DNA of 64,000 nt from the NCBI GenBank assembly GCA_035048485.1, contig CM068587.1:30799001-30863000 (forward strand), read 5' to 3'. Below, piece by piece: positions 1 through 15,300 of the stretch (positions within the stretch are counted from its first letter, which is position 1; each line of letters starts with the position of its first letter). The notes beneath the pieces are model-generated. The model ran no database searches. It saw only the letters and a list, made by a program, of their open reading frames with translations, and was not told the DNA's origin. The translations under genes were made by a program, and so were the position numbers. The DNA is from Pteria penguin (taxonomy: Eukaryota; Mollusca; Bivalvia; Pterioida; Pteriidae).

Positions 1-254
1 CAGAAACAATGAGGAATCTTTTACATGTCCACATCTTTTTACTGTTTACTTCTGATACTGTCTTGTATGAATGACAGGGGGCAGAGGATGATAAAATACT
101 TACAAAAGATAAAAAAAAATCCCCTTGACAGCCAGTATTGAATCTGGTCATCAGATAAGAAATACAGTGTGATGCCAGTGGACTAATCTGCCCCTTTATA
201 TTGAATCAAAGGCTATAAAATCACAACACCACAAAATCTCTACATTTAGCTTAC

Positions 255-370
255 TTTTGGTACATCTCCAAGAAGCTTGTTTGCCTCTGCATACATTTTC
301 TTGACCTCTTCAAACTGGTCAGCAAGGCCAAGGCTGAAGGCCTGGAACTGTAGGTTGGTATACTGTCCAC
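255..370 (-). CDS. PC: PC coding exon 16 (last in window)
   Basis: Residues 882-920: a Gly completed across the junction, then [19 protein letters not shown] and [19 protein letters not shown]. This is the start of the PYC/OADA-type C-terminal part of the carboxyltransferase region. The acceptor is ttcag and the donor gtaagc, ending in phase 0. The gene continues off the left edge. Confidence 0.93.
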
Positions 371-3300
371 CTGAACATAAAGATGTGAAAGAGGTGTTAT
401 GTACCACAGTCAGATAATATAATCTAAACAGAAATACATGGTATGCATAGAGGATTTAAAAAGAACTGAATCAAGATTTTCGATACCCTTACATGTTTAA
501 TGTTCAGTTAAAAATTTCCACAATAAAAAATGCTGCTTTTATCATTTTCAAACAAAAACCATAATACACACTTAATTGTATACATGTATGAATGTGTACA
601 GTACCAGTAGAATTTAGTCTTTGATATTATTGATGATTTATCTTAAACAATGGGTCTGAAATCTCCTGGATAAAAAAGATCTTTAAATGAGTAAGTAAAA
701 AAGACTACAGTAATTTATTTTACTAAATTTACAAATACTGTCCAGAAAGAATAACTGAATCATTTTTCCAAAAGTGGTTAACTAGGACATACAAGCAAGT
801 ACCGGTAAGAATATGATTGACAATAAATGATGTATGAACTGACCGGGTATTTCATTTATGTAGACATCCGAGTTGCCACTTTTGAGAGTTTTACAGCATT
901 CAAATGGTGCATACAGATTCCTTGTCTGTTCCCAGTAGGCTGAGTAATTTGTCACGTCCGATAACTGAATGCCTGAAGAACACAGATTGTTATAGTAATA
1001 CCATAATAAAAATATCACAGACTTGTATCTTGCTGCAAAAAAAACATTCAAAATAAAATTCTTCATCAAAACATAAAGCTTGCAACTACAGTCAAACCTC
1101 GTGATCTCGAAGTCGGAAGGACCGTGGAAAATACTTCAAGATATCCGTAGTTCGAGATATCCAAATTTCGAGTTTAGGATCACAAACCTTGCAGTTGTTA
1201 ATGTATGCCGATTTATTTGACATTTGTGATTATTATAGTAGATGTATGAGATATACATGTATTTATCAATATATACACATGAAGATGTGCATATTGTATT
1301 GTTCCTAAATTATTAATCTAAATCTCATCATACCTTATATATTTTATGAATATATAGAGAATATACTCCAAAACTGAAAACGTTTCCTTTTCAGTAACAT
1401 AGTAATTTAAATCCAATACTGGATATAACTGTCGTACACTATAACTAAAACCGAGGACGGGCTAACACGTAAAACAAGATAAAGACACACGTCATAATTT
1501 AATTTAATTACTATTACTTTGCATAAAAATACATATACATATACACGGATTGGAAATAGTAATAATTAATGAACAGTGTAAATAAATTTCATTAAACGCA
1601 GGTATGAAAATGCACTAATTACAGTTAATGTTGATTATTTAATTTTGTGTCGAGTTTAATAAGCAATCATCATTTATTAATATTTGGTATAAATAACAGG
1701 GTACGCACGGACGCGATCGATTATGTAATTACTGCGGCTTTATACACCGACACAGTCAATTGATCACACCACGCGAGCGACCTGTCATTTAGGATAAACG
1801 CCGCGGGGAATATTGTCAATAAGAAGCCAACTTCGAGATAAACCGGGTAAATAAGAACTTCGGGACTTTCGAGATAAGCATGGTATTCGACATATCAGTG
1901 TTCGACACATCCGGGGTGAATTTAATCATAATATGAAGGATTTTTTTCGGGACCGACGTTCGACTTCGAGATATCCCGGGTATTCGAGATATCAGTGTTC
2001 GAGATATCGAAGTTTGACTGTATATATTTATTTTCATTTTTAATTGAAAACTAATGTAGAACTAAACATAAATAACTAGCAAATGATGGACAAAGTGATG
2101 CATAAATAGGACTGCATGTAAGCTTTATAGATAAAAATAGTTTAAGTTTATCCCTCTTGCACAATGATAACAATAAGTACCTGTATCAAGTCTTGTCCTT
2201 TCCAGTGCTGCAACTATAGCCCCCATACTCGGCTGAGACGTCAGACCTGACATTGCATCCACAGCAACATCCACCACATCTGCTCCTGCTTCAGCGCAGG
2301 CCAGCATAGACGCCACTCCAGCGCATGCTGTGTCGTGGGTATGGACATGTATAGGAATGTCAGGGAACTTGTCTCTGAGTGCACCGATCAACAGTGTGGC
2401 AGCTTTTGGCTTCAGCACGCCTGCCATATCCTGATCAAAAACAAAGATTTTACATTACTGAGTACCATGCTGCTTTGCACATCAATGCCCATCTTTCTCC
2501 TGAATTGCTTACACTGACACAGTGGGTGAATGAAACAAGAGGCCCAAGTGGGCCTATATCGCTCACCTGAGTACCTAGATTATCAGTCATGCATGAAGGA
2601 AGAATTCATTTATTTTTGCATTAATAAGTCAACTATTAATAAGTCAACTAAGTTGCATAACTAAGTCAACACAGATGTTGAAAATATGTCAAATTTTATT
2701 TCAGGCTAGAATAAAAAACAACACTTTTTTGCACATCCATTCAGGTGATTTTGATATTAAGCATTTCCTTTGTCTCTGCAAGAAGTCATTCAGGGCAACA
2801 AGTTAGTCATTTTCTTTAGGTGGGGCCTTTTGTTGACTGATTTCAAGTCTGGGTCATGAACAACAATTGTTTCAAATATTGTCCAGATCTAACTTAAAAT
2901 TGCCTAATTTCATATGTTGAGTGTTGAGAAACATCTAAAAACTTATTTAGATGTGTAAAGAAATGAAAAAAAAATTTTGACCACAGCTGGATTTGAACTG
3001 CTACTCTCCATATTTCAATTACCAAGTGGTATATGTACTATTGTGAGAACTGCTTTTTAGACATGGTGGCATTATCTGTTAACCAATTTGGATGAAATTT
3101 ACCAAATTGATAGAGGACTTTTAGTACTTCATGTATTCCATGTTTCATTAAAATCTTTCATGTGGTATAACAGCAGAAGTGAAAAATGTGATTGAATTGT
3201 TCCTATACACCCTCATTTGGAAGTCTTAAAAAATTCATAGAAAATCCAAAAATTGAGATATTGACAAAATTCTTTCAAAGTAACAATCCTTACCATAATT

Positions 3301-6300
3301 ATGATCACAATAGTCCATAAGAAATCATCATTATCAATTAACTAGGAAATATGACACTTTTTTCTGCATTGAATCACCAAGTCCAAAGAAATGTCGAAAA
3401 AAATTCTAAAATTTGATTTTGGAAGGGAACCAAAATGACAATACATCTTCACTCATCCCTCTAGATCATTTCTATGCATTCTGTTTGTCTCTGTATAAAG
3501 CCCGTATGAAAAAGAATATTGTTAAACGAGGGAACTCTTTTGTGACCTACTCTTGACTATGGTGGCGCCACCTGTAAAGAGGTCTGGACGAAAACAGCAG
3601 AATTTGAAGAGGATCATAAGTGACTTATTTCTACCAAGATTTATTAAAATCCTTCAAACAGTTTTGTAGAAAAAGTTGAAAATGTGAAAAATGGCCAAAA
3701 CACCCCCCCCCCCCCTTTTTTTTTGGAAGTCTTAAACGTAAAATTCCTAATTTCATATGTTGAGTGTTGAGAAACATCTAAAAACTTATTTAGATGTGTA
3801 AAAAAAAAAAAAAAATTTTTTTGACCACAGCTGGATTTGAACCGCTACTCTCCATATTTCAATTACCAAGTGGTATATGTACCATTGTGAGACCTACTTT
3901 TAGACATGGTGGCATTATCTGTTAACCAATTTGGATGATCCGCACAAAAAACAAAACCTTTGAAAAGGACTATGAGTACTTGTATCCTACCCAGTTTTAT
4001 CACAATCCTTCAAGTTGTTCTGTAGATCAAGTTGAAGATATGAAAAATTGTTCCCCCCCCCCCTTTTCTTGGAAGTCTTAAAAAATTCATAAAAAATTCA
4101 AAAATCGAGATATTGAAAAAATTCCTTCGCACCAGCATTCCTTACCATAGAAATGATTAAATGAAACCAAATGAATGCATCAATGTTTACTAAAAGAAAA
4201 TAATAACTCTTTAATGCATTAAAATAACAAAGTCCAAAATAAAAATGAAAAAACGTCAAAAATTTGATTTCGGAATGGAACCAAAAATATCAACACTTCT
4301 TCCCATATGCCTCTAAATCATTCCTATGCAGTCGGTTTGTCGCTGTATGCACCCGATCTGAATAAGAAGTTTGTCAAAGGAGGGTACCCTCTGTGACCTA
4401 CTTTTGTCTGTGGTGGTGCCATCTGTTCATGGATCCTGACAAAGATGACCACATTTGTTGCGGACCTTGAGTATTTGATGCATGCCAAGTTTCATTGAAT
4501 TCCAGCAAGTGGTTCCGAAGAAAAAGTTCAAACTGTGAAATGTTTACACCAATTATCCCACCCCCCTTTTTCTTGAAAGTCTTAAAAAATTCATAAAAAA
4601 TCCAAAACATAAAATATTGAAAAATTTTCTTCGCAGTAGTATTTCTCACCATGAAAATGATCAAATTAAACCAAATTAATGCATCAATGTTCACTAAAAG
4701 AAAAAAATACTTCTTTTCTGCATTAAAACTACCAAGTACAAAAAAACGTCAAAAATTTGATTTCGGAACGGAACCAAAAATAACAACACTTCTTCACACA
4801 TCCCTCTAGATCATTCCTATGCATTCAGTTTGTCTCTGTATGCCCCCGGTCTGAAGAAGAAGTTTGTCAAAGGAGGGTACCCTCTTTGACCTACTTTTGC
4901 CTGTGGTGGCGCCACCTGTTGATGAATCCAGACGAAAAACAACAACACTTGTAGGGGACCATGAGTACTACATGCTTATCAAGTTTCATCAAATTCTGTT
5001 CAGTGGTTCTGGAGGAGAAGTCGAAAATGTGAAAAGTTAACGACGGACGACGGACGACAGACGACGGACGACGGACGACGGACGGTGATTGATCACAATA
5101 GCTCACTTGAGCCTTTGGCTCAGGTGAGCTAAAAAATCTATGAAATCAAAGATCCCTTATTTAAGATTATGTCAGTCATGTCAAAAGCAGAGTGAAGTAA
5201 TTCAATTATATCTATTTTCACAAATGTCAAACTGTATATTAAGAATTTAACTTCAGTTGACACTCGTTTTTTTAATTTCTATATGATTTTACATTGGTTA
5301 AGTCGAAGTTGGTTAAGGCAAAATTCCACTTATGTCAAAGGCATTTCACTGTCCGAAAACTACATTTTCTATATATTTTACACTTATTATCCCAAAGTGT
5401 CAATGTTTGTACAAAATAAATTGATTAACACAGCAGTAAAGGTAGAAGAAAGCGAATGACCAATTATCCCAACAGGGTGTACATTAATGGCTGATTGTTT
5501 GACCGTGAAGTCATTTCATCTTGATCGACGATAATTAGATAATTGAATAGCATTGGCACCTGCTATTTTAAAATATGCTAATTTCATTAGTAAAAACATC
5601 TTCATTTAGAGCAAATTACAGGCCAGTATCGTTTTCGCAGCTTGTAAATTAAAAATAATAATTAATAATAAAGTTCTCGGGACCTACGAAATCACTTCCG
5701 AGTTTCAGTAGGTTTGAGTTTTGGAAGTTGCAGAAATTCCCAGGAAATTAAAAAGGGAAAGATCTCACATTATTACCTACGTATATTTTGTACTACTGTT
5801 CAACGATGTCGGGGAATTGGCTCATTATCTCAGATGAAGTTACTGTTTTTAAAATTTACAATTTGTGTAATTCAAGGCAATTTTACCATTTGCAATTTTA
5901 AATAACCTTCTTTCATAATTACGGCAGTTAAAATTAAAATAAATCATCTATAGATAATAACGATGATACCCTGAATATTTATGGATATACGATTCAATAC
6001 ACAAGTCCGTTAATCTTCAAGCTTGGACGCACACAACCGTGTAATTTTAATCGCTGTGTAAACAAGCCAATTGCTTTCTATCCTGTTATTTGCTTCCAGT
6101 TTCCGATGGTAAAATGCTTTGAGTTTTCGAAGGTGAAATTATATGTCTTTCGGACTTGAAAATTACTTCGAGTTTTCAGGGGTATTCGAGTTTCAGAAGT
6201 TTGAGTTTGAGAATGCAAATAACATTCAAATATTCCAAGTGTTCTCGGGACCGTAGGATGACTTCGAGTTTCGGGGGGTTTTCAAGTATTTGACGTTTAA

Positions 6301-9300
6301 GTTATCTAAGTTGGACTGTATGAAGAGTTGAAAATACAATTTTAAAATTTTTCTTCATTTATCGGCTTGTCATAAAGTTGACGGATAGTAGTTAAAATTT
6401 AGTCGGTAGAATGTTGCATTACACAGACTTAAATATAGAATAACAGGTAAAACAATGCAAGTATATTCATATGTAAAATAAGAATGATTGAAAATGGTTA
6501 GATAAACAGCTGATGTTTATCTCGTATTATGTATAAGTAGAAATATTTGCTCTGGTCCCGTCGAACTCGACATAATGAGTTTCAACTGTATATAACTATG
6601 TATTAAGAATTCAGTGCATTTGCACATCAAAGCTGGACTCTGTAAGTATACCTTGATTCCTAGAATATGCGTTCCCGACTTGACTAGTTCCGTAGCCAAG
6701 TCTTCATAATACTGGAGGTTATATTTAGTCTTGCTTGGGTCAGAGACATCACCGGTGTAAGATATAGCTGCCTCTATTACACCACCTACAGGATCAAAAT
6801 TATACAGCATAAATTAAATGTCAAAAATAAAGATGCAATTAGAAAATATTTTAACCAAAGATTGACAAGTAAAATTTGTTCAGAAAATTTTACCAGGAAA
6901 ATTTTGCTTATATGATGGCAGGAATTGTTCACTTACAGAGGGAAATGAAGTACCGAGAGCAACTTTAGATGAAACCACGGACAGGCATTTCCCTTGATTG
7001 ACTGATTGATTGATAATTGTTTTTATGTCACTCCACAATTATTTCACATATATGGTGGTGGCCAAACTTCCGTTGAACATAAATTGAGTGAAAAATTCCT
7101 GTATAATTTTTATTTTATTTGAGAGTATTTCAAATATCTACATACATATTTACTGTAAGACTATTTCGATGACATAATCTCATTGAAAGGAAACAAAGGT
7201 TTGTGAGAAGACTACACTTGACTTCTATTCTCAGTCTATTTCTGGTTTCCATGTCAAATGAACTATCAGAATTTTTTATCAAAAGTATTGGAGTAAATTA
7301 TTTATCATTATTATTCAGTTTTATCCAAACTACAGACATAGAAAATTGAATGGTTTTGTAAAAATATTTAGTATTCTGTTCAAAGAAATTTAATCATCAA
7401 TAGAAATTTAAAAAAGTTTTCTTGTCATTTGTCTTTAAATGCCTAAAATAAGAAAGTTAACCTGGGTTTTCCCTGCCTCATTTGAATCAGACAGGACACA
7501 AAAGTGTCAACCTCGGGACTCGAACTCAGCCCTCTCTGGGCATGAGTCAAGCACCTAATTGACTGACCTCAGCTGGCTCAAAAACTGGCAATATGGCTCT
7601 ATATATTATACACAATCTTACCAGCATTTCCCACAGCCTCCATTCCTACTTTAATGTTTGGAAGGTAATTGAGGGAGTCAAATATACGGAATATATCCAT
7701 GCCATACTTTACGGCTAAATCACAGAATCTGAAAATACAATGACACACAAATTCATGTATATGGAATATATTCGTGCCATTACACTTTATCGCTGAAATA
7801 CACATCAAAACAGTTAACATACATGTTGACATCATAATCAAGAGTGTCCACCGTACATAAGGGGTGAAAATAACTTAGACGGAGTCAGCAATTTAGCTTT
7901 TCATATTTTTAACATTAAAACATGATCAACTGAATTGCTGTATTCTATTTTTTAATCATAATAAGAACCCCTTACATATGAAATGGATCTAGATTGTATA
8001 CAATATATGGTAGTCCTCTCACTTAATTTCCATGTAATCCACATTGTCTTATTAAAATTAGACATTCATTGATTTCCATTTTTTTCTTCACTTCTTCAGT
8101 TTAATGTATTGTAAACCAGAATGTCTGGGTGGTAAATATACCACCCTTCATTTAACTTAAATGCAAACCAAATTGTCTCACTAGTTATCATACTCTCTCT
8201 CTCTCTCGTTTGACTTACTTGTAAACCACGTTATCTGGGTAGTTAGTATACCCCACAGCATTAGCTCCTCTCAGCAACATCTGGAATGGTACATTAGGAA
8301 TTAACTCTCTCAGTTGTTCTAGACGTTCCCATGGACATTCATGCAAGAAACGCATTGCAACATCAAAAGTAGCTCCTGCAAATGTATAAATGCCGCATAC
8401 AATACATGTCTATTAACAGAGGTCCTGAATAACGTTTTTTTTTGTATTATTTAAAAAATCAAACCACTATACCATAAAACATGTTCATATTCACTTTTTT
8501 GTTCACTTACCGTATATACTCGCATAAAAGTCGGTTTTTTGGGAGTAAAAAATCGTGGTCGAAAAGCACTACCGACTTATAGGCGAGATACTGACGGAGA
8601 GAAAAAAATCCAACCTTGGATTGAAGCCAAACTTTCCCATTCATTATCAGATAATGAAGACATTAGACATGATAGATAACGTAGGTGAAATTCCCAGTCA
8701 ATACTGCTTTAAAATATCATTTTATGACAATAAAATGTATATTTTGTGACCAACAGATAATGTACTTAAAGTCGTAATATATCGCTTATTTGCTGTTGAA
8801 ATACCCATTACAAAAGGTAAAACAAATCCGCTACAGTACGTTTTCAGGTTTAGCAAGCCGTGACGTGATGGCCATTGATTAAATAACGGTCCGGCGTATA
8901 CATGACACTAGAAGTATGTTAATGATACCGGTAGGTTTGTCGGGTATCATTCACCGACTCATAGTAGGGTTTCACTGCGTTAATGAAATAATTACTTAAT
9001 AGTTAAATAAACAAGCAATGAAGCCCTGGTCGTTGTGGTGTTGGTCTTGCTGTAATTATCAAATAAATAATTATAAAAAAAACAGCCGCTTTCACGGCTA
9101 CCAAATCATTCGAAAAGTAGTCACTTAAGCTATGAAGTAACACCAGGTAGATCGTTTTATCTTAAATAAATACATCTTTTATATGTCACATTTTAAATGC
9201 CCCTCTATTGAATAAGTCAATTAAATTCCCGTAGTGTGATTACGCACGATCATCATTCTCCCAAGCCTTTGTATACATTTCTATGAATGAATGTAGGTTA

Positions 9301-12300
9301 ACATGTACAGGCTTTGTTCACTCAAAAATTCCAACCGACTTATATGCGGGTCAATGGCAAATCCTAAAATTTGAGCTCCAAATCGCACCCCCCCCCCCCC
9401 CCCCCCCCCCCCCCGACTTATACGTGGATCGACTTATATGCGAGTATATACGGTACATGCAACTTTCATTTTCTTAGACTGAAAGACATATCAGTATGAT
9501 ATACCGTCCCTAGCTCACCTGAACTGCTGTACACATATTGACCCATCACTTTGGAAAAATATTTGTCAAAATTCTTGATGTTACAATACATCTTTAATAT
9601 TTGTATGAGATAAGGCCAAGGTGTCAAGTATTATGTTGTCTGCCTATTTAACAATTTTTCGAGCATAAATGGGAGGATGTGAATAATTATCACCAAATGA
9701 ATAACATAATGAGAAGATATCTAACTGCTTACTCTTAGAAGAGATAACACAATTGAATTATTTCTTGATTATGAAAATGTTCTAAAATCATCGGTAACGA
9801 GGACAAATGTAAATTACAAAGTCTATCGAGGTTTAAGGTTTACCTCCCCAGTTCTCACAGCTGTACAGGTTGTTAAAGCGATGGGCTACATATGGAGATA
9901 TTCTCTTCAAGTCATGTGTTCGCACCCTTGTTGCCAGGAGTGACTGATGAGCATCTCGGAAAGTTGTATCCATTAGCAACAGACCATCGTGTTGACGAAC
10001 CTTCTTGGCAAAGCCCTCTGGACCCTCTTTCTTGATAACATCCCGCCAGCCATGAGGTGCATCCTTTACTGCAACACACAAATATAAACATGAAAATATA
10101 TACAGGCATTATCATCATATGGTCTACTCATGTTTGTGTAACGCATATGTTACACACTTATCATTATACCCTAATTTTATCTTCTCCACAATGTCCTTCA
10201 TATAAGCAGCCCCAGTGGGTCTATATTGCCCACCTGAACACAATTTGCTCAGCCACAAACAACTGACTGCTTGAAGAAATTCGCAGATACATGTACTAGT
10301 ATTCTCTTGCTGATTGTATTTAAGACAACTGACAAAAGACTGTACACTGAACAAATCAAGACCATGCTGCAAAAATATGTGAAAAACATAGTCCCAACTT
10401 TTTTTCGTCAACATCATTTACAATCTTATTATGGTGTTAAATGACTAAGAAACATTTTTTCTTAAGCAAGGTTTGAACTGCTTCCTTTCAATGCTCAAGA
10501 AATGGTCTATAACAAATCAGAATATAAGATGTCCTTGTGAAACTTTAATGCCCCCACCACCCACACCATCAGCAACAAAGTTCAAATGCGGCAAATTTTG
10601 CAGTATCCTACATCTTGATTATGCCCCACACCATAGGAATATGCATGTAAAATATAAAAGCCCTATTCTTGCTATTCAACAGTTGTAAGGAATGTTAAAG
10701 TTTATAAAATGTAGGGCAAAGGTCAGGTTCAAATGTCATGAGGTCAAACTTTATTGTAATGACGAAAATTTCTTGTCACAAGGAATACGCATGGAAAATA
10801 TGAAAACCCTACCTCTTACAATTCAAAAGTTATAACCAATGTTAAAGTTTTTAAAATGTAGATCAAAGGTCATGGTCAAGGTAACTAGGTCAATAACCTT
10901 GATATAATTTGATAGGGCTTTATTAGTGGAGTTTGCTTGGCAAAGATAAAGTCTCTATCTCTCATGGTTCAAAAGTTATGACAAAGGTTAACCCTGACAT
11001 AAAGCAGACAAATAAAACAAACAGACAGACAGGACAAAAACAATATGCCCTCGATCAATCAATCTGGGGGCATAAAAAGCCATAGAAATCCAAGACAATC
11101 AAAATTTGTCAAGTAGTTTAGGAGAGGAAGTCAAAAATGTGAAAAATTTACAACGAACAAATGACAGACAAAGCACTTTGACTACTAACTCACTTGAACC
11201 ATCAGCTTAGATGAACTCTAATAGTAGTGACAACAAGGAAAGGCAGCAAATATCAACAATTTTTGTCTTTAATTGAGCAAAGTGTATTTACTATACATTA
11301 TTAACATTATTTATGCAATACATGCATTCATGATTTTTGGCACAAAATATTTAATATCTAATCTATTAAATCACAGAAACTAAATTAATATACAGACAAC
11401 ATGCAAGATATTTGATATATGAAACATACAAATAATGTGTGTTATTTAAACATACACATTTATATTTAGCACATGTACTACACAATGCAAGTTGTAAAAT
11501 ACAATATGAAATTTTTATGCATGAGAATATTTACAAAAGATAATTCAGTGTTTCGGCTGAAATCATTTGCAAACAGCCATTTGTTGCCTTGAATTTAGCA
11601 CATGCTTTCAGCTGTCAAACCTGTAACAACATGCTTTATCAGTATTTTTGTCGTATATGCACATTAAATTCTCCTTTTCTCATCCTCGGTCAAATTGCCT
11701 TTGGGTAAGGAGTATTTCTGTTGGGTTTCCCCAATGGATCATTTTGGCGAGCAACTGACTCACCAAATATTTTGGACTTTTTCAGTTTCATCTTTGAGAA
11801 TCATTGAAGACATATTAGCTATCAAAATGGTGTACTAAATTAATGATGGTGAATACATGCTTAGACACTATTCTCAGTCGCTAACTGCAAAAATCTGTGA
11901 TATGTGACTGGGACTTCTCATTTATCCACCCCATAACATATCTTCCTTAGGTTACAGACACCAGCAGACAAGTTATAACCTGGCCATAAGCAGATGGATA
12001 AAATGAGACAGTGACGTTCATCTCCTTTCATTTTAATATGCAGAGGAAATATAATACAAAATAACAGAATATCCTTACTCAAATCACACAGAGATACTCC
12101 TTTACACTACAAACATAATGGTTTTGATACATGTGATCAATATTGATAATAAATGTGATAAAAAATATAATACTATACCTTACACAAATAACAATTCCCA
12201 ACAGGAAAAGTATGCCAGGCAACAACAACTAATTTGGTCAAAGGCCACCATTATCTTGACCTTGGGTTTAGCCTGGGGTCAAGCTTGGTCAAGGTCATGG

Positions 12301-15300
12301 CACTCCTTTGAATGCCTAAATACTGTCATGTGTAGTAACTATGGAGCAAATCCCTGTCACTGATACATGACCCATAAATACTTGACCTTGGGTCAAGATC
12401 TTAATGCTTCTTTGTCTCACAAGTAAAAATGGTGTGATATATATCATAATATGAAATTAAATTTACAGTATATAGCAATAATGTTTATATCTATATTTTT
12501 TAAAATTTGAGCTAATACCTGTATGTTGATTCCTATACACCCATGTATGTCCAATTGCAGGGGGTACAATTAATCTCTCTTTCACCAATACATATTTCAG
12601 TATAGGTCTTTACACATAATTTGACCCCAAAATACCAGGAACAAAATATACAAGAAGCGTGATTATATTATGATACAGAACTTTCTTGGTGAAAAAAAAG
12701 TGAAAAATATAATGCACAGTGAAAATCTACCATACATAAATTAAAGTGCAATTAAACAAAAGCAACGCCTACATTGCATTTTACGCCCGTCGTTTCAGGG
12801 TAGCAAATTTTAATATAAGGCAATAACTCTTCTAAAATCAAGTCAATAACAACACCTGTAAAAAAATTTTTTTTCTTAAAAACCGTTTTATCTACTCTTA
12901 ACCCTGAAGTAGGTCATGGTGCACCACTCCAGCTGATATGCAAACGGAATTTGTATTCCTCTGAGAGAAAGGTTGTGACTCAATTTCAGGGTAATATCCA
13001 TATCCATAATGAAAAAACAGTCTGCAAAACTTACCTACATATAAAGTAGCTCATAATGCACCACTTCACTTGAAATGCAAATTGGACCTATTAGTATTAT
13101 TCTTTAAGAGGAAGGTTGTGAGTAAATTTCAGAGAAATACCTGCATCCATAATGAAAGAAATCCAAAAAACTCTACAACCCACTTTCAACTTAAAGTAGG
13201 TAGGTAGCTGAAATGCAACTGAGCCTGTTTATCTCTGAGAGGAAGATTGTAACTCAATTTCAGGGCAATTTCAAAAACGAAGGCAGAAAATTATTTGACC
13301 TACATTTATTCCAAAGTAGATCACAGTCCACTAATCCAGCTGCAATGTTAAAGGAACTTGTGTTTCTATGAGTGGAAGGTTGTGACTTAGTGTCACAACA
13401 ATATCTGTATCCATAATGAAAAAAAAAGTCAGGAAAAGCACCTGAACTTCTTTAAGTGGTAAATAATGCCACAGTTCATCAATCTAGCTGAAATGCAAGC
13501 TAACTCTCACCATTTTTTTTATAGAAACATTGTGATCAAATTTTTACATTGGCATGCATCAGTTACAGAAAAAAGTTGGGAAAACATGACTACAGATCGA
13601 CAGCGCAATCACATAATACTTCCTGTATTACGACAGGCGTACAACAAAAACTGAGACATGGTTATAGGTGTAATCCAGCAGGCTACTAAAGTCAAAGTAA
13701 AAAAAACTCTTTGACATGGCTAGTGATAATCAAATACCTTTGGTTATGTAACTGTCTGTATCATCTAGAGAGACAATGAAGTCAGGCAATACTAATATGT
13801 GCAACCATTTCATCAATCATCAACACACGTAATATATCTATAGTTAAGATAGCTTTTGGTCTAGATAATTTATACACATATGATAAAGATTCCATTAAGA
13901 TAGCTTGTGGTTTAGATAATCTATATTCATTGATTTCATTGCATATATATGGTATGCCACTGCAACAGTTTTAAATACAATAAGATTGACCTCTCTTTCC
14001 TCTTATTTGATGTAAGAGGATTATCTACTTTGAAGGAGATAAAGGGGTGCATCAGAACATCACTCACAAATACAAAGCTTATAATACACCGATCCACTTT
14101 CATCGAATGTTAAGCATTTTAGCGCAAAATGCGATTATGATGACGTCATGCAAGGTTGGACAAGTTGGACGTCATAAATATAACAATCGTACGTCCGCCA
14201 AACATCGCTTTCTATGCTGAAAAGTGGATCGGTGTATTATGCCATGAAATTCCAGTCTGTTGTCAATGTAGATTTGTTCCCGTTATCTGAATGAAGTGTA
14301 TAAGCCCCCAGATTTCTTGATATATGTATGTGTAAATGTGGTATTTTTGCCAGAATTATTATACTATATTACAGTTCATTTGAGATCTTCTAGTGTATTT
14401 CTTCAAGGTGCTTTGCAGGAAACATGTTAAATCTGTTTCGGATCATACTGCTTACATTAACTGTAAAATATACTACCCATCTTGGTGAAAGTCTGTATAT
14501 CGTAACTCATAGTGTGCTCAAACAAAATTTCCGATTGGTACCCATTTATATACTGAGATTTTCAAATCATCATTCATTACACAAGACTAAGTACAATACA
14601 GTAAAATATAATGAGAGCACTGCATTTCTTTAAATCATAAATGTAATAGCATTATAAACATAAACACACATACAATGCAGATCATAGGATTTTTTGCTGA
14701 AATTCAACTCATAAAACAGTTGTTATGCCTAATGTAAAATTAAAGACAGTCAAAATAAATACAATGTCTATATTTCTAAAATAAACAATTGCGATTTTAA
14801 AAAGTGAAGGAATTAAAAAGCTACATGTACCTAGATAAATAGTTAATAAGTGCATTGATTAATAAAAAGTTAGTAAGTCAATCACCAATATTAACATGTA
14901 AAGAAATGAATGTATATAGGACGAGAAAATGTGACCCAAGAACATTGATTTAGCCCAATTGTTGATTTAAAATATGACACTGAAAACTAACAGTTAAAAC
15001 CACTAAAAACATAAAAAACCAAAGTATATCAAATACAGATACATGTATTACTAATAATTAATCTATGTCAGACATACTGAATTCGTTGTAGACAGATAGA
15101 TAGATACAAATAACATACACCATATCAAAATAAAAACAGCACGGATGGAATACAAGTACAAAATTTTTTGTAAAGGTAGTTGAAGCATAAATTTTCAAGC
15201 AAATGAAATATCTTACCATTAAATTCCTCGCCTTCTGTAATGGCAGATTTACATCAAAATCAAATCAAGAATAAGTAAAATTCATAGGAAAGTGTCATGC

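Noticed and set aside
8555..8749. 64-codon frame as a host gene
   Set aside because: It lies wholly inside a TIR element and recurs in the second copy.
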